Assembly (NCBI RefSeq): GCF_023073715.1
Contig: NZ_JADPKA010000026.1
Span: 299,887-363,886 of the forward strand
Direction: 5' to 3'
Length of the DNA: 64,000 nt
DNA from: Bradyrhizobium sp. 164
Lineage (GTDB): Bacteria > Pseudomonadota > Alphaproteobacteria > Rhizobiales > Xanthobacteraceae
The notes beneath the pieces are model-generated. The model was not told where the DNA came from and did not search any database. It saw only the letters and a program-made list of their open reading frames with translations. Within the stretch, counting starts at the first letter, position 1. Each line of letters opens with the position of its first letter. A program made the position numbers and the translations under genes. Positions 51,460 through 61,061 of this stretch are shown piece by piece.

Positions 51460-53903
51460 CGGACATTCTGCTCCGCCAACTGGAGATTACAAATTTCCGC
51501 AGCATCAGGGGGACCATCCAGGCGCCCCTAGACGCGAAGGTGGTGCTCGTGCATGGAGAGAATGGCGCAGGGAAAACGAGCCTGCTTTCGGCCATCGAAC
51601 TCGTGCTTACTGGGCGGGTCATTTCCTTGCAGCGTGCCGATCCGCAGTACATGTCTCAACTTCTGCACCGAGTGCCGCTGTCAAGTGTTGACAACCATGG
51701 TTCCATCAGCCTGCAAACAGAAGGGTTGGCCGGAGAGAACAGTTTCTCAGCGGAGATCACCCAAGGTGGCGTGCAAACGCGGTCGACGTTGGCGAGTGGC
51801 GCCGCGTCGTTCTTCAGCGAACGATGCTATCTTCCGCAAGCCCTACTAGGGCAGCTATTGCAGATCTACCAAGATTCGGACGCTGCGCCAGATTCCCCGC
51901 TTTCTCGCTTTGTCAGCGAACTGCTCGGCTTGGATCGCCTAGACGCGATCGAAACAGGCCTCGCGCCCGTCGGAGATATCCGCAATCTCCGGAAGACAAC
52001 CGAGCGATACGGTCAAGTCGAGTACGAAAAATCCCAACTTGATCGCAGTCTCACAGAACACCGTCGCACACGCGACGCGGCCGAGAAGGCACTCGACGCC
52101 GCATTGTCGGAGCTCAACAATGCACGGTCGTTTCTCGGCCTAACCGACCCGGTCGATAGTTCAAATCTTGATGCTGTTTTGGATGAGCTACAGGAAATTC
52201 CCGAGGAAGCGGCGCTTTCTGATCTCCACGACCAGCGGCGCCGACTGGAGGCGATTGCTCGCGAGGCAAGTCGCAACGCCGATGCAGGCACCCAGCAAGA
52301 TGAAAGTGCACTTGCAGAGACCCATCGACAAGCGAGCGAGCGTCTTCGCTCGTGGCAACAGCAATTTGATCAGCCAGTGCAAGCCCTGCGCACGCGCATC
52401 GCACGCACGTTCCCAGAACTCAACGCATCTCATTCCGACCCGCAAGCCTACCAAAGCGTGGCTCTTGCATCCCTCCGTGAGAAGCGAAAGCAAGCTAAAG
52501 ATCGTTCTGCTCGCGCCGCGCAAGACACGAGGCGGCAAGCGGAAATCAACAACGAACTCGTCGTCGCCACGAAGAATCTTCAGACAATCGACGACGAGAT
52601 CGGACGAATCGCCGAGAATTCCGGAGCGTTGGGAGCCGTCCTCGCCGAACTTACATCGTTCATTTCTAATGAAACATGCCCCGTTTGCGATCGTGATTTC
52701 GGTGAAGAGCGTAAGGGGCCATTGTCCGATCATGTAAATCACAAGATTCGCGGTCTAACGGGCTCCGCGGAACGCCTGCTCGGTCTCAGCCGCAATAGAT
52801 CATCCCAGCAAGAGCAGATCGAGCGCCTGGAACGAGAAAGTGCAGAAATCCAGTCCCGGTCTGTCCCGCAGAAGGAGATCATTGATCTTGATCGACTAGC
52901 TGGCACTCTCGACGAACTGATTGCAGAATTGGAGCGGCTTGCTCCTGCCATGACTGAGGGAGCAGCACATGCGGCCGCCGAGACGGTGGCGCGGCGCTCC
53001 CTGAACGACTATCAGTCTCGTAATTTGGCTCGGACCGCGACCATGGCAACGCTCGCGGAATTTGCAAGCTCATTGAATCAAAAGGCACCCGGTTCGCTGG
53101 ACATGCCAGAACAGGTCGTGACTCAATTCAAAGCTGTGATCGAGGAACGCATCCGGGTACAGACGTCCCGCGCGACAGAGAGAAGCCGCGCGCGAGATTC
53201 TGTCGCGCGGGCCAAGGTCGAATTGTCGCGGCGAAAGGACGCTGACGATCGGATCCTCGAAGATCAGACCAAGCATGGTCGTGCCGACGAGGCTCTGAAG
53301 CGGGCAGCGGGGATACGTTCCGATGCTCAAACGATCAAGAATAAGGTCGAGGCTGTAAGGTCGAAAATTATCGGCAAGGAATTCAACGATCGGCTAAATC
53401 GCCTATGGCGGGATCTATTTGTACGTTTGGCCCCAAATGAGCCCTATGTTCCAGCCTTCCGTATCCCGACAGACTCTACTCACAGACTACAGCCGAAGCT
53501 TATCACAACCCATCGCTCCGGGCAGGCAGGCGGCACGCCTGGTGCGATGCTTAGCGCAGGAAATCTCAATACCGCAGCGCTCACGCTTTTCATCGCCCTA
53601 CATCTAACCGTGACGGCACAGCTGCCGTGGCTCATTCTCGACGATCCAGTGCAGTCGATGGACGATGTTCACATCGCTCACTTCGCCGCGCTACTGCGCA
53701 CGCTGTCCAAGCAGCACGGAAGACAGATTATTATCGCTGTTCACGACCGCCAGCTCTTTGAGTATCTTAAGCTAGAGCTCAGCCCCGCGTTTGAAGGCGA
53801 TAGCCTAAGGACGCTAGAGCTTTCGCGCGGCGCCGCCGACACGCTTTGTTTTCCTGATCGGCGGAGCTTCAAGCAAGAAACGGCGCTCCGATTCGTTGCG
53901 TAG
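51456..53903 (+). CDS. SMC/Rad50-like ATPase with zinc hook, LmuB-type
   Basis: This 815-residue protein has an N-terminal half-ATPase (LEITNFRSIRG, Walker A HGENGAGKTS at about 33-42), coiled coils, a CPVC zinc hook at about 408-411 and a second coiled coil. The C-terminal half holds the ABC signature LSAGNLNTAAL (about 699), Walker B LPWLILDDPVQSMDD (Asp729/Asp730) and an H-loop (IIAVHDR). In Lamassu/DdmABC the LmuB/DdmC protein forms a hooked dimer that recognises DNA ends or structures of phages and plasmids and releases the effector. Overlap with the preceding gene indicates coupling. It converges with the gene at 53940. Confidence 0.82.
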   Translation: MTDILLRQLEITNFRSIRGTIQAPLDAKVVLVHGENGAGKTSLLSAIELVLTGRVISLQRADPQYMSQLLHRVPLSSVDNHGSISLQTEGLAGENSFSAEITQGGVQTRSTLASGAASFFSERCYLPQALLGQLLQIYQDSDAAPDSPLSRFVSELLGLDRLDAIETGLAPVGDIRNLRKTTERYGQVEYEKSQLDRSLTEHRRTRDAAEKALDAALSELNNARSFLGLTDPVDSSNLDAVLDELQEIPEEAALSDLHDQRRRLEAIAREASRNADAGTQQDESALAETHRQASERLRSWQQQFDQPVQALRTRIARTFPELNASHSDPQAYQSVALASLREKRKQAKDRSARAAQDTRRQAEINNELVVATKNLQTIDDEIGRIAENSGALGAVLAELTSFISNETCPVCDRDFGEERKGPLSDHVNHKIRGLTGSAERLLGLSRNRSSQQEQIERLERESAEIQSRSVPQKEIIDLDRLAGTLDELIAELERLAPAMTEGAAHAAAETVARRSLNDYQSRNLARTATMATLAEFASSLNQKAPGSLDMPEQVVTQFKAVIEERIRVQTSRATERSRARDSVARAKVELSRRKDADDRILEDQTKHGRADEALKRAAGIRSDAQTIKNKVEAVRSKIIGKEFNDRLNRLWRDLFVRLAPNEPYVPAFRIPTDSTHRLQPKLITTHRSGQAGGTPGAMLSAGNLNTAALTLFIALHLTVTAQLPWLILDDPVQSMDDVHIAHFAALLRTLSKQHGRQIIIAVHDRQLFEYLKLELSPAFEGDSLRTLELSRGAADTLCFPDRRSFKQETALRFVA

Positions 53904-53939
53904 GTTGTGGACGCCTGAGCCAGTGCTACGCTAACGATA

Positions 53940-54500
53940 TCAGCCCTTCGGCGCTGCACGCCGAATTACGGCCTTTGCCGTCTCCGCCGTTTTTGCGCGC
54001 GCTTCGTCGTAACTTTTGCGCAGCTGAGCAAACACGGTGTCCTTGCCAGCCGCATTTGCTAAGCTAGAAAGCCAGTCGAGATTTCTCAGGGCATACGATC
54101 TTTCCGACGGCCTTCGTCCGTCGTGCACCGCCTTTCGAAATTGCGTGATATTCATAGTTGAAATGCCTAGCCGTTGCATCTCTTGAAGTTCTGCAGTCAT
54201 GGTCGTCGCGCCGAAGTCTTGGAAGTATCGCTCGACGAGATCATCGATGAGCGAATGAAGCTCGGCCGCGATCTGTCGCTCAGCGCGGTATGCTTCTTGA
54301 TGAGGCCTCTCCGAGTTCCGGTTGGTTAGACTTCCATAGTTTGTGATATCCCACTCTCCTGCGCATCTGGAGCAGTCTATTCCGTAGGAAATGTCGGCCG
54401 AACTCCATGGATTGTCTTGAGTTGTGACGTACTTCCGAATTGCCCCACCCCCGCACGGACATGGACCAACCGAAAAATCGGATGTCTCTGAGGTGCTCAT
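53940..54500 (-). CDS. Cys-rich hypothetical protein, third gene of SRAP/CoiA operon
   Basis: This 186-residue protein has two N-terminal Cys pairs (GPCPCGGGAIRKY and DCSRCAGEW) that likely bind one zinc ion, then a helical region with KSYDEARAKTAETAKAVI at the end. I do not recognise the family. An AAGGGG site precedes the ATG. It is 82 bp after the CoiA-like gene, same strand, and is probably the last gene of the unit that begins with the SRAP protein. Confidence 0.6.
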   Translation of the reverse strand: MSTSETSDFSVGPCPCGGGAIRKYVTTQDNPWSSADISYGIDCSRCAGEWDITNYGSLTNRNSERPHQEAYRAERQIAAELHSLIDDLVERYFQDFGATTMTAELQEMQRLGISTMNITQFRKAVHDGRRPSERSYALRNLDWLSSLANAAGKDTVFAQLRKSYDEARAKTAETAKAVIRRAAPKG

Positions 54501-54582
54501 TCTTTACCCCTTCCGGCAATTGAGGCCGTGCGAACGTTCTGAGGCCCTTGGGATCACGCCTCGCGCACGAACGCATTGCGCA

Positions 54583-55395
54583 TCAAAATCTGCGGCGCGC
54601 GCGTGCATTGAGCGCGCGCGCAAAATGCTCCCGCAAAGCATCGCGATTGGATGGCGGAGGCGGAGGGGGCGGGGACGCCGGAGCGAGGCCAAGACGCTGC
54701 AAGGCCGCTGAAATATCGAATGTCTCATAAGGGCGGCCCTCTGCGAAGAATGCGCAAAACGAAGTTTTGGTGATTGGCGTGAAAATCGCTAGTTCGGGCG
54801 GGCTTTGCGGCTTCAGCGCCCACAGGATCGGTTTGGCAAAGTGCATCGCGTCTTCCGGCTGAGCCACGTCACCAAAGTCAAAGAAAACAGGTACGCTGCT
54901 TGAGCCCCAATCGCGAACGAGCGCGCTACCCTTCGCGGATAGCCCAACGGTCATTGGATTGGCAGCGACGATTTTGCCGGGGCCGAGCGATTTGAAGAAG
55001 TGCGGCCTATCCCGGATACGGCGAATGCCGTCGACCACCCAGACCATGTTCTTGTAATAGGCTTCCCGCGCGTCGCGCTCCTCGCGCCGCAAAGCCGAGT
55101 GCTGAAACTCAAGGACAACGCCGCGTTCCGTCATCACATCGGCGATGTGCTTTTCACCGCCTTCAGATTTCCGGATGATCTCTTGCCAATGCGCCGGAAA
55201 GCAATTCTTCCAGTTGCGATGCCATTCCGTTTCCGGCTCCCACCATGGATCGCAGTTGCGTACGCCGCGATGCGCCCAATGCCACGCCTTGTGCTCGCCG
55301 CACTTCGCGATCACTGAATCCCCGCACACCGGGCAATAACCGGAACTGCCTGGTTGTGCTTCAAAGCGCTCGCCTTGAATCTCTGCGAACTTCAT
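54583..55395 (-). CDS. Compact CoiA-like nuclease-domain protein
   Basis: This 270-residue protein has the minimal CoiA layout: zinc CXXC (YCPVCGDS, Cys21/Cys24), WHWAHRG (about 38-44), EWHRNWKNCF, and a PD-(D/E)XK core with ADVMTERGVVLEFQHS (Asp86, Glu96, Gln98). EFQHS is the CoiA form of the third motif. The C-terminus carries a proline tract and Arg-rich helix. It is shorter than the CoiA-like protein at 46587 and not a close copy. An AAGGAG site precedes the ATG. It lies 15 bp after the SRAP gene, so they are co-transcribed. Confidence 0.75.
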   Translation of the reverse strand: MKFAEIQGERFEAQPGSSGYCPVCGDSVIAKCGEHKAWHWAHRGVRNCDPWWEPETEWHRNWKNCFPAHWQEIIRKSEGGEKHIADVMTERGVVLEFQHSALRREERDAREAYYKNMVWVVDGIRRIRDRPHFFKSLGPGKIVAANPMTVGLSAKGSALVRDWGSSSVPVFFDFGDVAQPEDAMHFAKPILWALKPQSPPELAIFTPITKTSFCAFFAEGRPYETFDISAALQRLGLAPASPPPPPPPSNRDALREHFARALNARARRRF

Positions 55396-55410
55396 AGCCG
55401 CTCCTTGCTT

Positions 55411-56133
55411 CTAGCTGGGTACGCCGTCTTCCTTCTGGCCTCGCGCGACAATCTTAAGCACGCCGTTCTGAAGAGGGCGCTGCAATTTGAGCGCTTCCTC
55501 TGGTGGAGCCGTCAGCCAGGATTCGATCTCATCCGGTGCCGTCAAGATCACCGGCATGGCCTTCGGATGGATTGGGCCGACGACGTTGTTTGGATCGATG
55601 GTGAGGAACGCGAACAGGTCGTTTGTGGTCTCGCCTTCCTTGACCTTGCGCACGGATATCCAGTTGGTCCAGAGCCCCGCAAACACCGCAAGCGGGCGGC
55701 TTTCATCGAACGCGAACCAGATATCGCCGCCTTCCACCTTGTTGAACTCGCTGAAGGAGGTGAACGGGACGACGCAGCGGTTCTCGATCCCAAGCCAGCG
55801 CTTCCAATGCTTGCTGTTGGTGTTGCGAATGTTAGTGGTGCCACTATCCGGCTCCATCCGGACCAGTTCCTTGAAATCAACTTGCTTGCCTTTGGCTTCG
55901 AGTTTTGCCGCGCGCTTCTTGGTGGCTTCGAAGAGGGCGGAATGCGAGGACGGCATTCCCCACCGCGCGAGCGATAGCTCGCGAACGCCATCGGGTGCGT
56001 TGCGCACGATGGGCGCACGGTAATCCGGAAACACGCCCGGCATGGGTGGCAAATTGCCTGTCGTGTCGCGCAAGGCTCGTGTGAGCGCGATGATGGCGGC
56101 CTGGCCCTTGGTGATGCTGTAGAGATTGCACAT
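55411..56133 (-). CDS. SRAP (YedK/HMCES-type) abasic-site-binding protein
   Basis: This 240-residue protein starts MCNLYS, exposing Cys2 after Met removal, the nucleophile that crosslinks to abasic sites in single-stranded DNA. Further SRAP features are the early Asn/Arg region (YRAPIVRN), the substrate strand RCVVPFTSFSEF, TNDLFAFLTIDPN and the His-containing HPKAMPVIL. The family shields abasic sites or, in some mobile elements, accompanies DNA mobility and repair. No ribosome-binding site is obvious; the transcript may be nearly leaderless. It leads the minus-strand operon with a CoiA-like nuclease. Confidence 0.88.
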   Translation of the reverse strand: MCNLYSITKGQAAIIALTRALRDTTGNLPPMPGVFPDYRAPIVRNAPDGVRELSLARWGMPSSHSALFEATKKRAAKLEAKGKQVDFKELVRMEPDSGTTNIRNTNSKHWKRWLGIENRCVVPFTSFSEFNKVEGGDIWFAFDESRPLAVFAGLWTNWISVRKVKEGETTNDLFAFLTIDPNNVVGPIHPKAMPVILTAPDEIESWLTAPPEEALKLQRPLQNGVLKIVARGQKEDGVPS

Positions 56134-56669
56134 GGCCCAAGACTACAAGGTCACCTGATAAGCCGCCAATGTATTTCGCAAGACAGCGGACAAATGACGC
56201 CGGATCTTGCGTGGCGAAGCCCGACGATATTGCAGCTGTTAGTCATGATTGGGCGCAATCGGGCGCACCCGCTGGTCGCGGAGGGCTCTCTTGAACCGAG
56301 CCGCGAACCCGCGTCTCGGCCATGCGGCTTCGGTCCCTTGCGCGGATACGGTGTCGCCCGCCGGAGGCACTCGCATTAGGGGCTGCCGCTGCGCGGCACC
56401 GATATCACTGCCCCGAACGCGGGTGCTATTTTAACCGGTCTCGCGACTGCACTCGCTTTCGGTCCCGCCAGCTTCGCTGACGTCGCTATCGCTGCCCTTC
56501 AAGCGGGTGCCTCCAAACTCCTGCCCGATCCGCCCCTGCGCGTTAGGGCGAAACCCGAATAGTCGGGCGCGTGTCGCCGAACACGTCTGACGCCTGATCG
56601 CGGGATAGGTGTGGTAAGCGACATTTCATCCCTTGCACATTTTTGTCGGTATTGTCAGCTTCGCCCTTC
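56134..56669. other. Gene-free divergent region
   Basis: These 536 bp between the SRAP gene and the large STAND gene show no recognisable gene, repeat or good promoter. There is a short CCCGA-atag-TCGGG hairpin near 56552. Base composition is GC-rich throughout. Confidence 0.5.
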
Positions 56670-59600
56670 ATGGCCCGAACTTCGCAATTTAACGCCGGTC
56701 CCCGGCTAAACGCACCCCCGATGGGCGATCCATCGAGGGAAGCTGTCGCTTCCTTGCGTGGGTACGCGTATCAGCTCTACACGAGTGCGCTTGCCTGGAT
56801 CGAGCTTCGGAATCAGGAGGAATTGTACCTCGAGGTTGCCGAGGACTATGCCGTAGCCGCGCAGGACGCGCTCAAAGCCGTTCAAGTCAAAGACACCGGC
56901 CCCTCTGCCGTCACGATCAACTCGGAAGGCGTCCAAGAAGCGCTCGATGCGTTCGTCGACCTGGTGGAGCGCAACCCGCAAACGAATGTCTTCGTTCATT
57001 ATCTGTCGACCTCTCCCATTGGGCAGGAACGTGCAGTCGCCGACCGCGCCGGGGGTAAGCCAACTCTCGAATACTGGCGGTCGGCGGCGGCCGCTGCCGA
57101 TGTCGCGCCCCTGCGCAAGGTCTTGCTGGCCTCTGGGCTCTCGGAAAGGGTCGAGCGTTTCATCAACGCGCGTGACGATGAGTCACTGCGGAATGACTTC
57201 TTGAAACGGCTGCAGTGGGATTGCGGGCAGCCTGACCTTCGAGCAGTTCAGGACACCCTCACGGCGCGGCTGGCGCGGTATTGTTCAGAAGTACTCGAAT
57301 TCTACGCTGACGATGGCGAAGACGTCGTCGGCACTGTGCTGATGCATGTCCTCGACACGATCGTCCATGGCAAACCGCGCCGCCTCGACGCGTTCGGCCT
57401 TCGAAAGTTGCTGGAAAATGCCACCACCGTCCGTGTTCCCCGAAATGCCGCAAATGCGATTCTGCAACAGGCTGCAAATCGCCTCGCTGGTTCGCAAGGT
57501 GAAGGGATCGCGGGGCCAACCGTTCTTGCAACCGAAAGTGATCTTCCACTGCCGGCGATCTTGACGCGCAGGCCCTCGTTGCTCAACGAGGTAATCGACC
57601 TTCTCCGCACTCATGGGGCCGCCATTGTCACTGGCAGTTCCGGGCGCGGCAAAACGCTGATTGCCAGACTAGCGTCGCGGGAGCTCAGCAACGATATCCG
57701 CATTGTTGATCTGCGGAACGCCTCGCCGTCGGAATCCGTCACCCAGTTGCGGCAGGCCGCCCGCGAACTTTCGGCAACCCGTCCGCGTGCGGTGCTTCTG
57801 GACGACCTGAACGAGATTGACGACCCCGGCGTCAGCGATGCCTTGGCGCGTTTGCTCTCGATGATCCGGCGCACTGATGCTGTCTGCATTATCACAGCTT
57901 ACAATCAACCGTCAGGGCGAGCCTTGGTTCAAGCTGGCCTCGACCAGGGCGTATGCCTCACTGTTCCTGATCTTTCGACAGACGAAGTCGAGGAAATGGT
58001 TGTCGCTGGCGGCGGCGATGCTAGGTGGGCGCAAACGCTTTATCTTGCTGGCGGGTTTGGCCACCCGCAGCTTGTGAACGCACTGATATCTGGACTGCGG
58101 GCCCGGGCGTGGCCTGAGGACGAACTGAAGCGCCTTCGAGAGTTCGAGCGCTCGGACGACGTTGAAGCGGAACGCGTCGCCGCGCGCCGCCAACTCGTGA
58201 CAGCGCTGCCCGATGATGCCAAGGCCTTGCTGTACCGCGTCAGTTTGACGATAGGCAGGTTTGATCGTCCAATTGTATTGACCCTTGCAGAACTTCAGCC
58301 GCGCATTCCTGCGCCGGGCGAACAGCTCGACCTTTTGGTTGGCCCGTGGGTCGAACCTTACGCGCAACAGCAATACCGTGTATCGCCACTCGTCGCGAAT
58401 GCCGGCGAGGAAACGTTAGGGCTGTCTGCTCAGCTCAGTGTGAACCGGGCCATCGCGGAGGCATATACCGCTGGTTCTGTATTTGACATCCTCAAGGCAA
58501 ACGCGGCGTTTCTTCACGGTTTGCGCGGGAAATCCCAGCCGGCGCTTTTGAAACTCGCAATTGGCATTTTAACCGCGAAGAAATCCGTCAGGAAAGATCT
58601 TGCCGATTGGATCACCGGGATTCGACTCCACAGGACAGATCGACCGATCTTTGCAGAAGACGCCCGCGTGTCGGTGTTGCTCCGCATCGCGCAACTGGTT
58701 CTTCGCGCCCCTGCCCGGAACCGCGAAGCGGTTGCGGAGTCTTGGCAGGCCTTGCAAAGGGAGGCCGCGCAGGCAGCATCCACGCATCCCGAACTTGAGA
58801 TGACTGCGATCGGAAAAGCGCTCAGCGATACGTCACTGTCGGCGCTTCTGCCCGACTGGGTCGGGCTTATCCTGCGCTTCGATGCGCTCGCCGGGAAAGA
58901 TTTCGATTTTGGAGCGGTCGATCAACCGATCGGGGGCATAAAGACACCCACAGTCTGCGGGGTATTATTTCTATTGCAGGCTTCCGGAATCGACAGCGTA
59001 CTTGAACTCAAAGCTGTGTTTGACCGCCTCGATAGTCTTTCTACCGAGCAACGCGCTGCGCTTTTGGTGAACGTGGCCGAGTTGCCAAGCGATTTCTCGG
59101 TCATCGTCAATCACGCGTGGTTAGCGGAGTCTCGGCAGAGCATCGACTTCGCGAGATGCGCGCAGCTTTATCTTGAAATGGCGGCGCAGGCGCTTCGCTG
59201 GGGTTTGCGTCAATTGGCCTTGCGCTGTTACATCGCCCGATGCGTCATGCTTGACGAGTATGCCGTCAACCCGGAGGGCGCTCTGAAAGCTCTTGACGAA
59301 GCCGAGAAAGAAGTTGGCGCCGATCCTGCATTGTCGAGGGCGCGCGCCAAGGTCTATTACCGTCGGAAGGATCATGCTGCTGCCCTAGCTCTCTTGCGCG
59401 ACTCCGCTGACAAAGCCGCCCGCAATGATTTCGTTGAACAGGCGTTTATGTTCCGGGAGGCCGGGATCAGTGCGGCCGAGACGGGCGATTGGCAGGACGC
59501 GGCGCGATGGTTTGATGCTGCCCAAGCCGCGGGATCGAAACTTGCAGCCGGTGGTATGGCGATGATGACGCTTGGTCTCGTTGCAGATCGCGGGATAGCC

Positions 59601-60713
59601 GAGTTCCAGGCAGGGCGCCTTACTGATGCAGTTGTGTCTTTGGCCAAGGGTTTGGAGGGGCTGTCTCAATTCGATCCCACCGCTTCACTTGGGGCTGGAT
59701 ATCTTCACAGGGTCATTCGACACGCAGTACTTTGCGTAAACCTTCGCGTGACAGGCAAGAAGGTCTTGTTGCCGGAGCAAGAGGGCGCCATCGCACCCGG
59801 AATGTGCAGCAATCCAGAGCCGTCGGATATGAGTGATATGCCGCTCGGGCATATCGATATCGCATGGTATTTGCTCGCGGAAGCCGAGCTTGCCGGGGAT
59901 GCCGGGTCTTCCATTGCCGACTCGATGCGAAGCCGTCTTGGCGGCAAAGCTATTCCATCGCTGGAAACCAACCTTCGGGCCGCGCGGGTCGAGGCGTCGA
60001 TCAAGGGCTCGGACGTTCATAGCTTTTTGGCCGGCGTTTCGAGCTGGGTTGAAGGTCTGTTCTACATTCAGAGTCTCGGTCAAAGCTTTAGAGATTTTTC
60101 ACCGCTCGATCCGACCTACGGTGAAATCGAACCTGCCTCGCCGGAAAAATTTGCAGATCCTAATGGGCAAAGACTCCTTGCGAACGCCTTCTTCGGTTTC
60201 GGGATCGCCGCGAGCTTGCAGGGGAGGCCTGAAGCCTTGCAGGCGCTGTATGACGCGATGCCCGAACAGCACTATTCCCCCGATCTCACTCGGCTTGCGG
60301 GTGTGATGGCAGGTGCGCTGGAGCCCAATGCCACGAACGAGGCGGTCGAAAGCGCGATCAATCAGGTCGCAACACGGACGCCGGACCTTCAGCCGGATGA
60401 CGTCTTTGTGGCAGCCCTGAGTATGATCCAGTTCATTGCGCGCTCCACGTTGAATACGGTATTGGCGCCCCTTCTCGCGCATTGGCTGCGCGAGCGATGG
60501 TCGCATGCGGTCGAGCAACAAGCCTTCCTCTTGCGGAATCCGGCAACAAACATCCCTGCGATCAGGCAGGTCATCGGCATGAAGGAAGACACGCTGCAAT
60601 ACTGCGCGCACTTCCTGGCCACTGTCGCGCCAGCGGCCAAGACGCGGCTGGATGAATCGTTTCGTACATACCTCACCGAGTTGTCCATGCCAAAGCCGAG
60701 CTTCACTAGATAA
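56670..60713 (+). CDS. Cap4-like nuclease-STAND ATPase-helical repeat protein (Avs-like)
   Basis: This 1347-residue protein begins with a Cap4/DUF4297-like nuclease (SLRGYAYQLYTSALAW, ELYLEVAEDYAV with Glu55 and Glu58-Asp59, AVQVKDT with Gln72 and Lys74). A STAND ATPase follows (Walker A TGSSGRGKTLIARLA at about 320-334, Walker B AVLLDDLNEID at Asp378/379, CIITAYNQPSGR). About 750 residues of TPR-like helical repeats come next (for example ALKALDEAEKEVGADPAL, AALALLRDSADKAARND). This is the effector-switch-sensor plan of Avs anti-phage proteins, in which the repeats bind a phage protein and trigger the nuclease. It is a single-gene unit. ATG 56670 is chosen; TTG 56643 and ATG 56721 are alternatives, none with a clear ribosome-binding site. 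Confidence 0.78.
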   Translation: MARTSQFNAGPRLNAPPMGDPSREAVASLRGYAYQLYTSALAWIELRNQEELYLEVAEDYAVAAQDALKAVQVKDTGPSAVTINSEGVQEALDAFVDLVERNPQTNVFVHYLSTSPIGQERAVADRAGGKPTLEYWRSAAAAADVAPLRKVLLASGLSERVERFINARDDESLRNDFLKRLQWDCGQPDLRAVQDTLTARLARYCSEVLEFYADDGEDVVGTVLMHVLDTIVHGKPRRLDAFGLRKLLENATTVRVPRNAANAILQQAANRLAGSQGEGIAGPTVLATESDLPLPAILTRRPSLLNEVIDLLRTHGAAIVTGSSGRGKTLIARLASRELSNDIRIVDLRNASPSESVTQLRQAARELSATRPRAVLLDDLNEIDDPGVSDALARLLSMIRRTDAVCIITAYNQPSGRALVQAGLDQGVCLTVPDLSTDEVEEMVVAGGGDARWAQTLYLAGGFGHPQLVNALISGLRARAWPEDELKRLREFERSDDVEAERVAARRQLVTALPDDAKALLYRVSLTIGRFDRPIVLTLAELQPRIPAPGEQLDLLVGPWVEPYAQQQYRVSPLVANAGEETLGLSAQLSVNRAIAEAYTAGSVFDILKANAAFLHGLRGKSQPALLKLAIGILTAKKSVRKDLADWITGIRLHRTDRPIFAEDARVSVLLRIAQLVLRAPARNREAVAESWQALQREAAQAASTHPELEMTAIGKALSDTSLSALLPDWVGLILRFDALAGKDFDFGAVDQPIGGIKTPTVCGVLFLLQASGIDSVLELKAVFDRLDSLSTEQRAALLVNVAELPSDFSVIVNHAWLAESRQSIDFARCAQLYLEMAAQALRWGLRQLALRCYIARCVMLDEYAVNPEGALKALDEAEKEVGADPALSRARAKVYYRRKDHAAALALLRDSADKAARNDFVEQAFMFREAGISAAETGDWQDAARWFDAAQAAGSKLAAGGMAMMTLGLVADRGIAEFQAGRLTDAVVSLAKGLEGLSQFDPTASLGAGYLHRVIRHAVLCVNLRVTGKKVLLPEQEGAIAPGMCSNPEPSDMSDMPLGHIDIAWYLLAEAELAGDAGSSIADSMRSRLGGKAIPSLETNLRAARVEASIKGSDVHSFLAGVSSWVEGLFYIQSLGQSFRDFSPLDPTYGEIEPASPEKFADPNGQRLLANAFFGFGIAASLQGRPEALQALYDAMPEQHYSPDLTRLAGVMAGALEPNATNEAVESAINQVATRTPDLQPDDVFVAALSMIQFIARSTLNTVLAPLLAHWLRERWSHAVEQQAFLLRNPATNIPAIRQVIGMKEDTLQYCAHFLATVAPAAKTRLDESFRTYLTELSMPKPSFTR

Positions 60714-60836
60714 AGTGCCTGTCCCTTAGGGCTTTGGCCGGCGCGCATCGACGATGCGCAGAAGGTGCGAGGCGAGTAGCAGCTTCGGATCTCGGCCTCA
60801 AAGGTAACTTGCCCTCGCGCAAGTGTGAGAGTGCTG

Positions 60837-60864
60837 AAAACGGCCGTGACTAAAGTGACGGCCG
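60837..60864 (-). terminator. Rho-independent terminator of the small minus-strand gene
   Basis: CGGCCGT (60841-60847) and ACGGCCG (60858-60864) form a 7-bp GC stem; on the minus strand TTTT follows. It lies 17 bp after the stop of the 59-residue gene. Confidence 0.65.
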
Positions 60865-60881
60865 CTGCCAAGCTATGCGGG

Positions 60882-61061
60882 TTACGAATAGATGCGCCCG
60901 TTCACACCGAGCACGCCTGCGCCGCGTTGACCGCGGCGTTTGCGTTGCTCGCTGCTGACGGTGACAAGCAGCGAACGTAATTCCTTCGCGAGCTTGTCGA
61001 GTTCATCGAGCGACATCTGAGGAGCGCGGTGCTCGAGCGATTTCAGTTCTGCGTTTTTCAT
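60882..61061 (-). CDS. Small hypothetical protein (59 residues)
   Basis: It is a short, charged protein with the helical segment LDELDKLAKELRSLLVTVSSEQRKRRG and the tail VLGVNGRIYS. No family is recognised. AAAGGAA precedes the ATG at 61061; a longer frame to 61133 has no such site. A clear terminator follows it, which supports a real transcript. A possible role as an antitoxin or regulator is speculation only. Confidence 0.5.
   Translation of the reverse strand: MKNAELKSLEHRAPQMSLDELDKLAKELRSLLVTVSSEQRKRRGQRGAGVLGVNGRIYS

Noticed and set aside
56134..56669. Possible gene in the 536-bp divergent region
   Set aside because: The only frames are about 60 residues with proline/arginine-rich, non-protein-like sequence and no ribosome-binding site.
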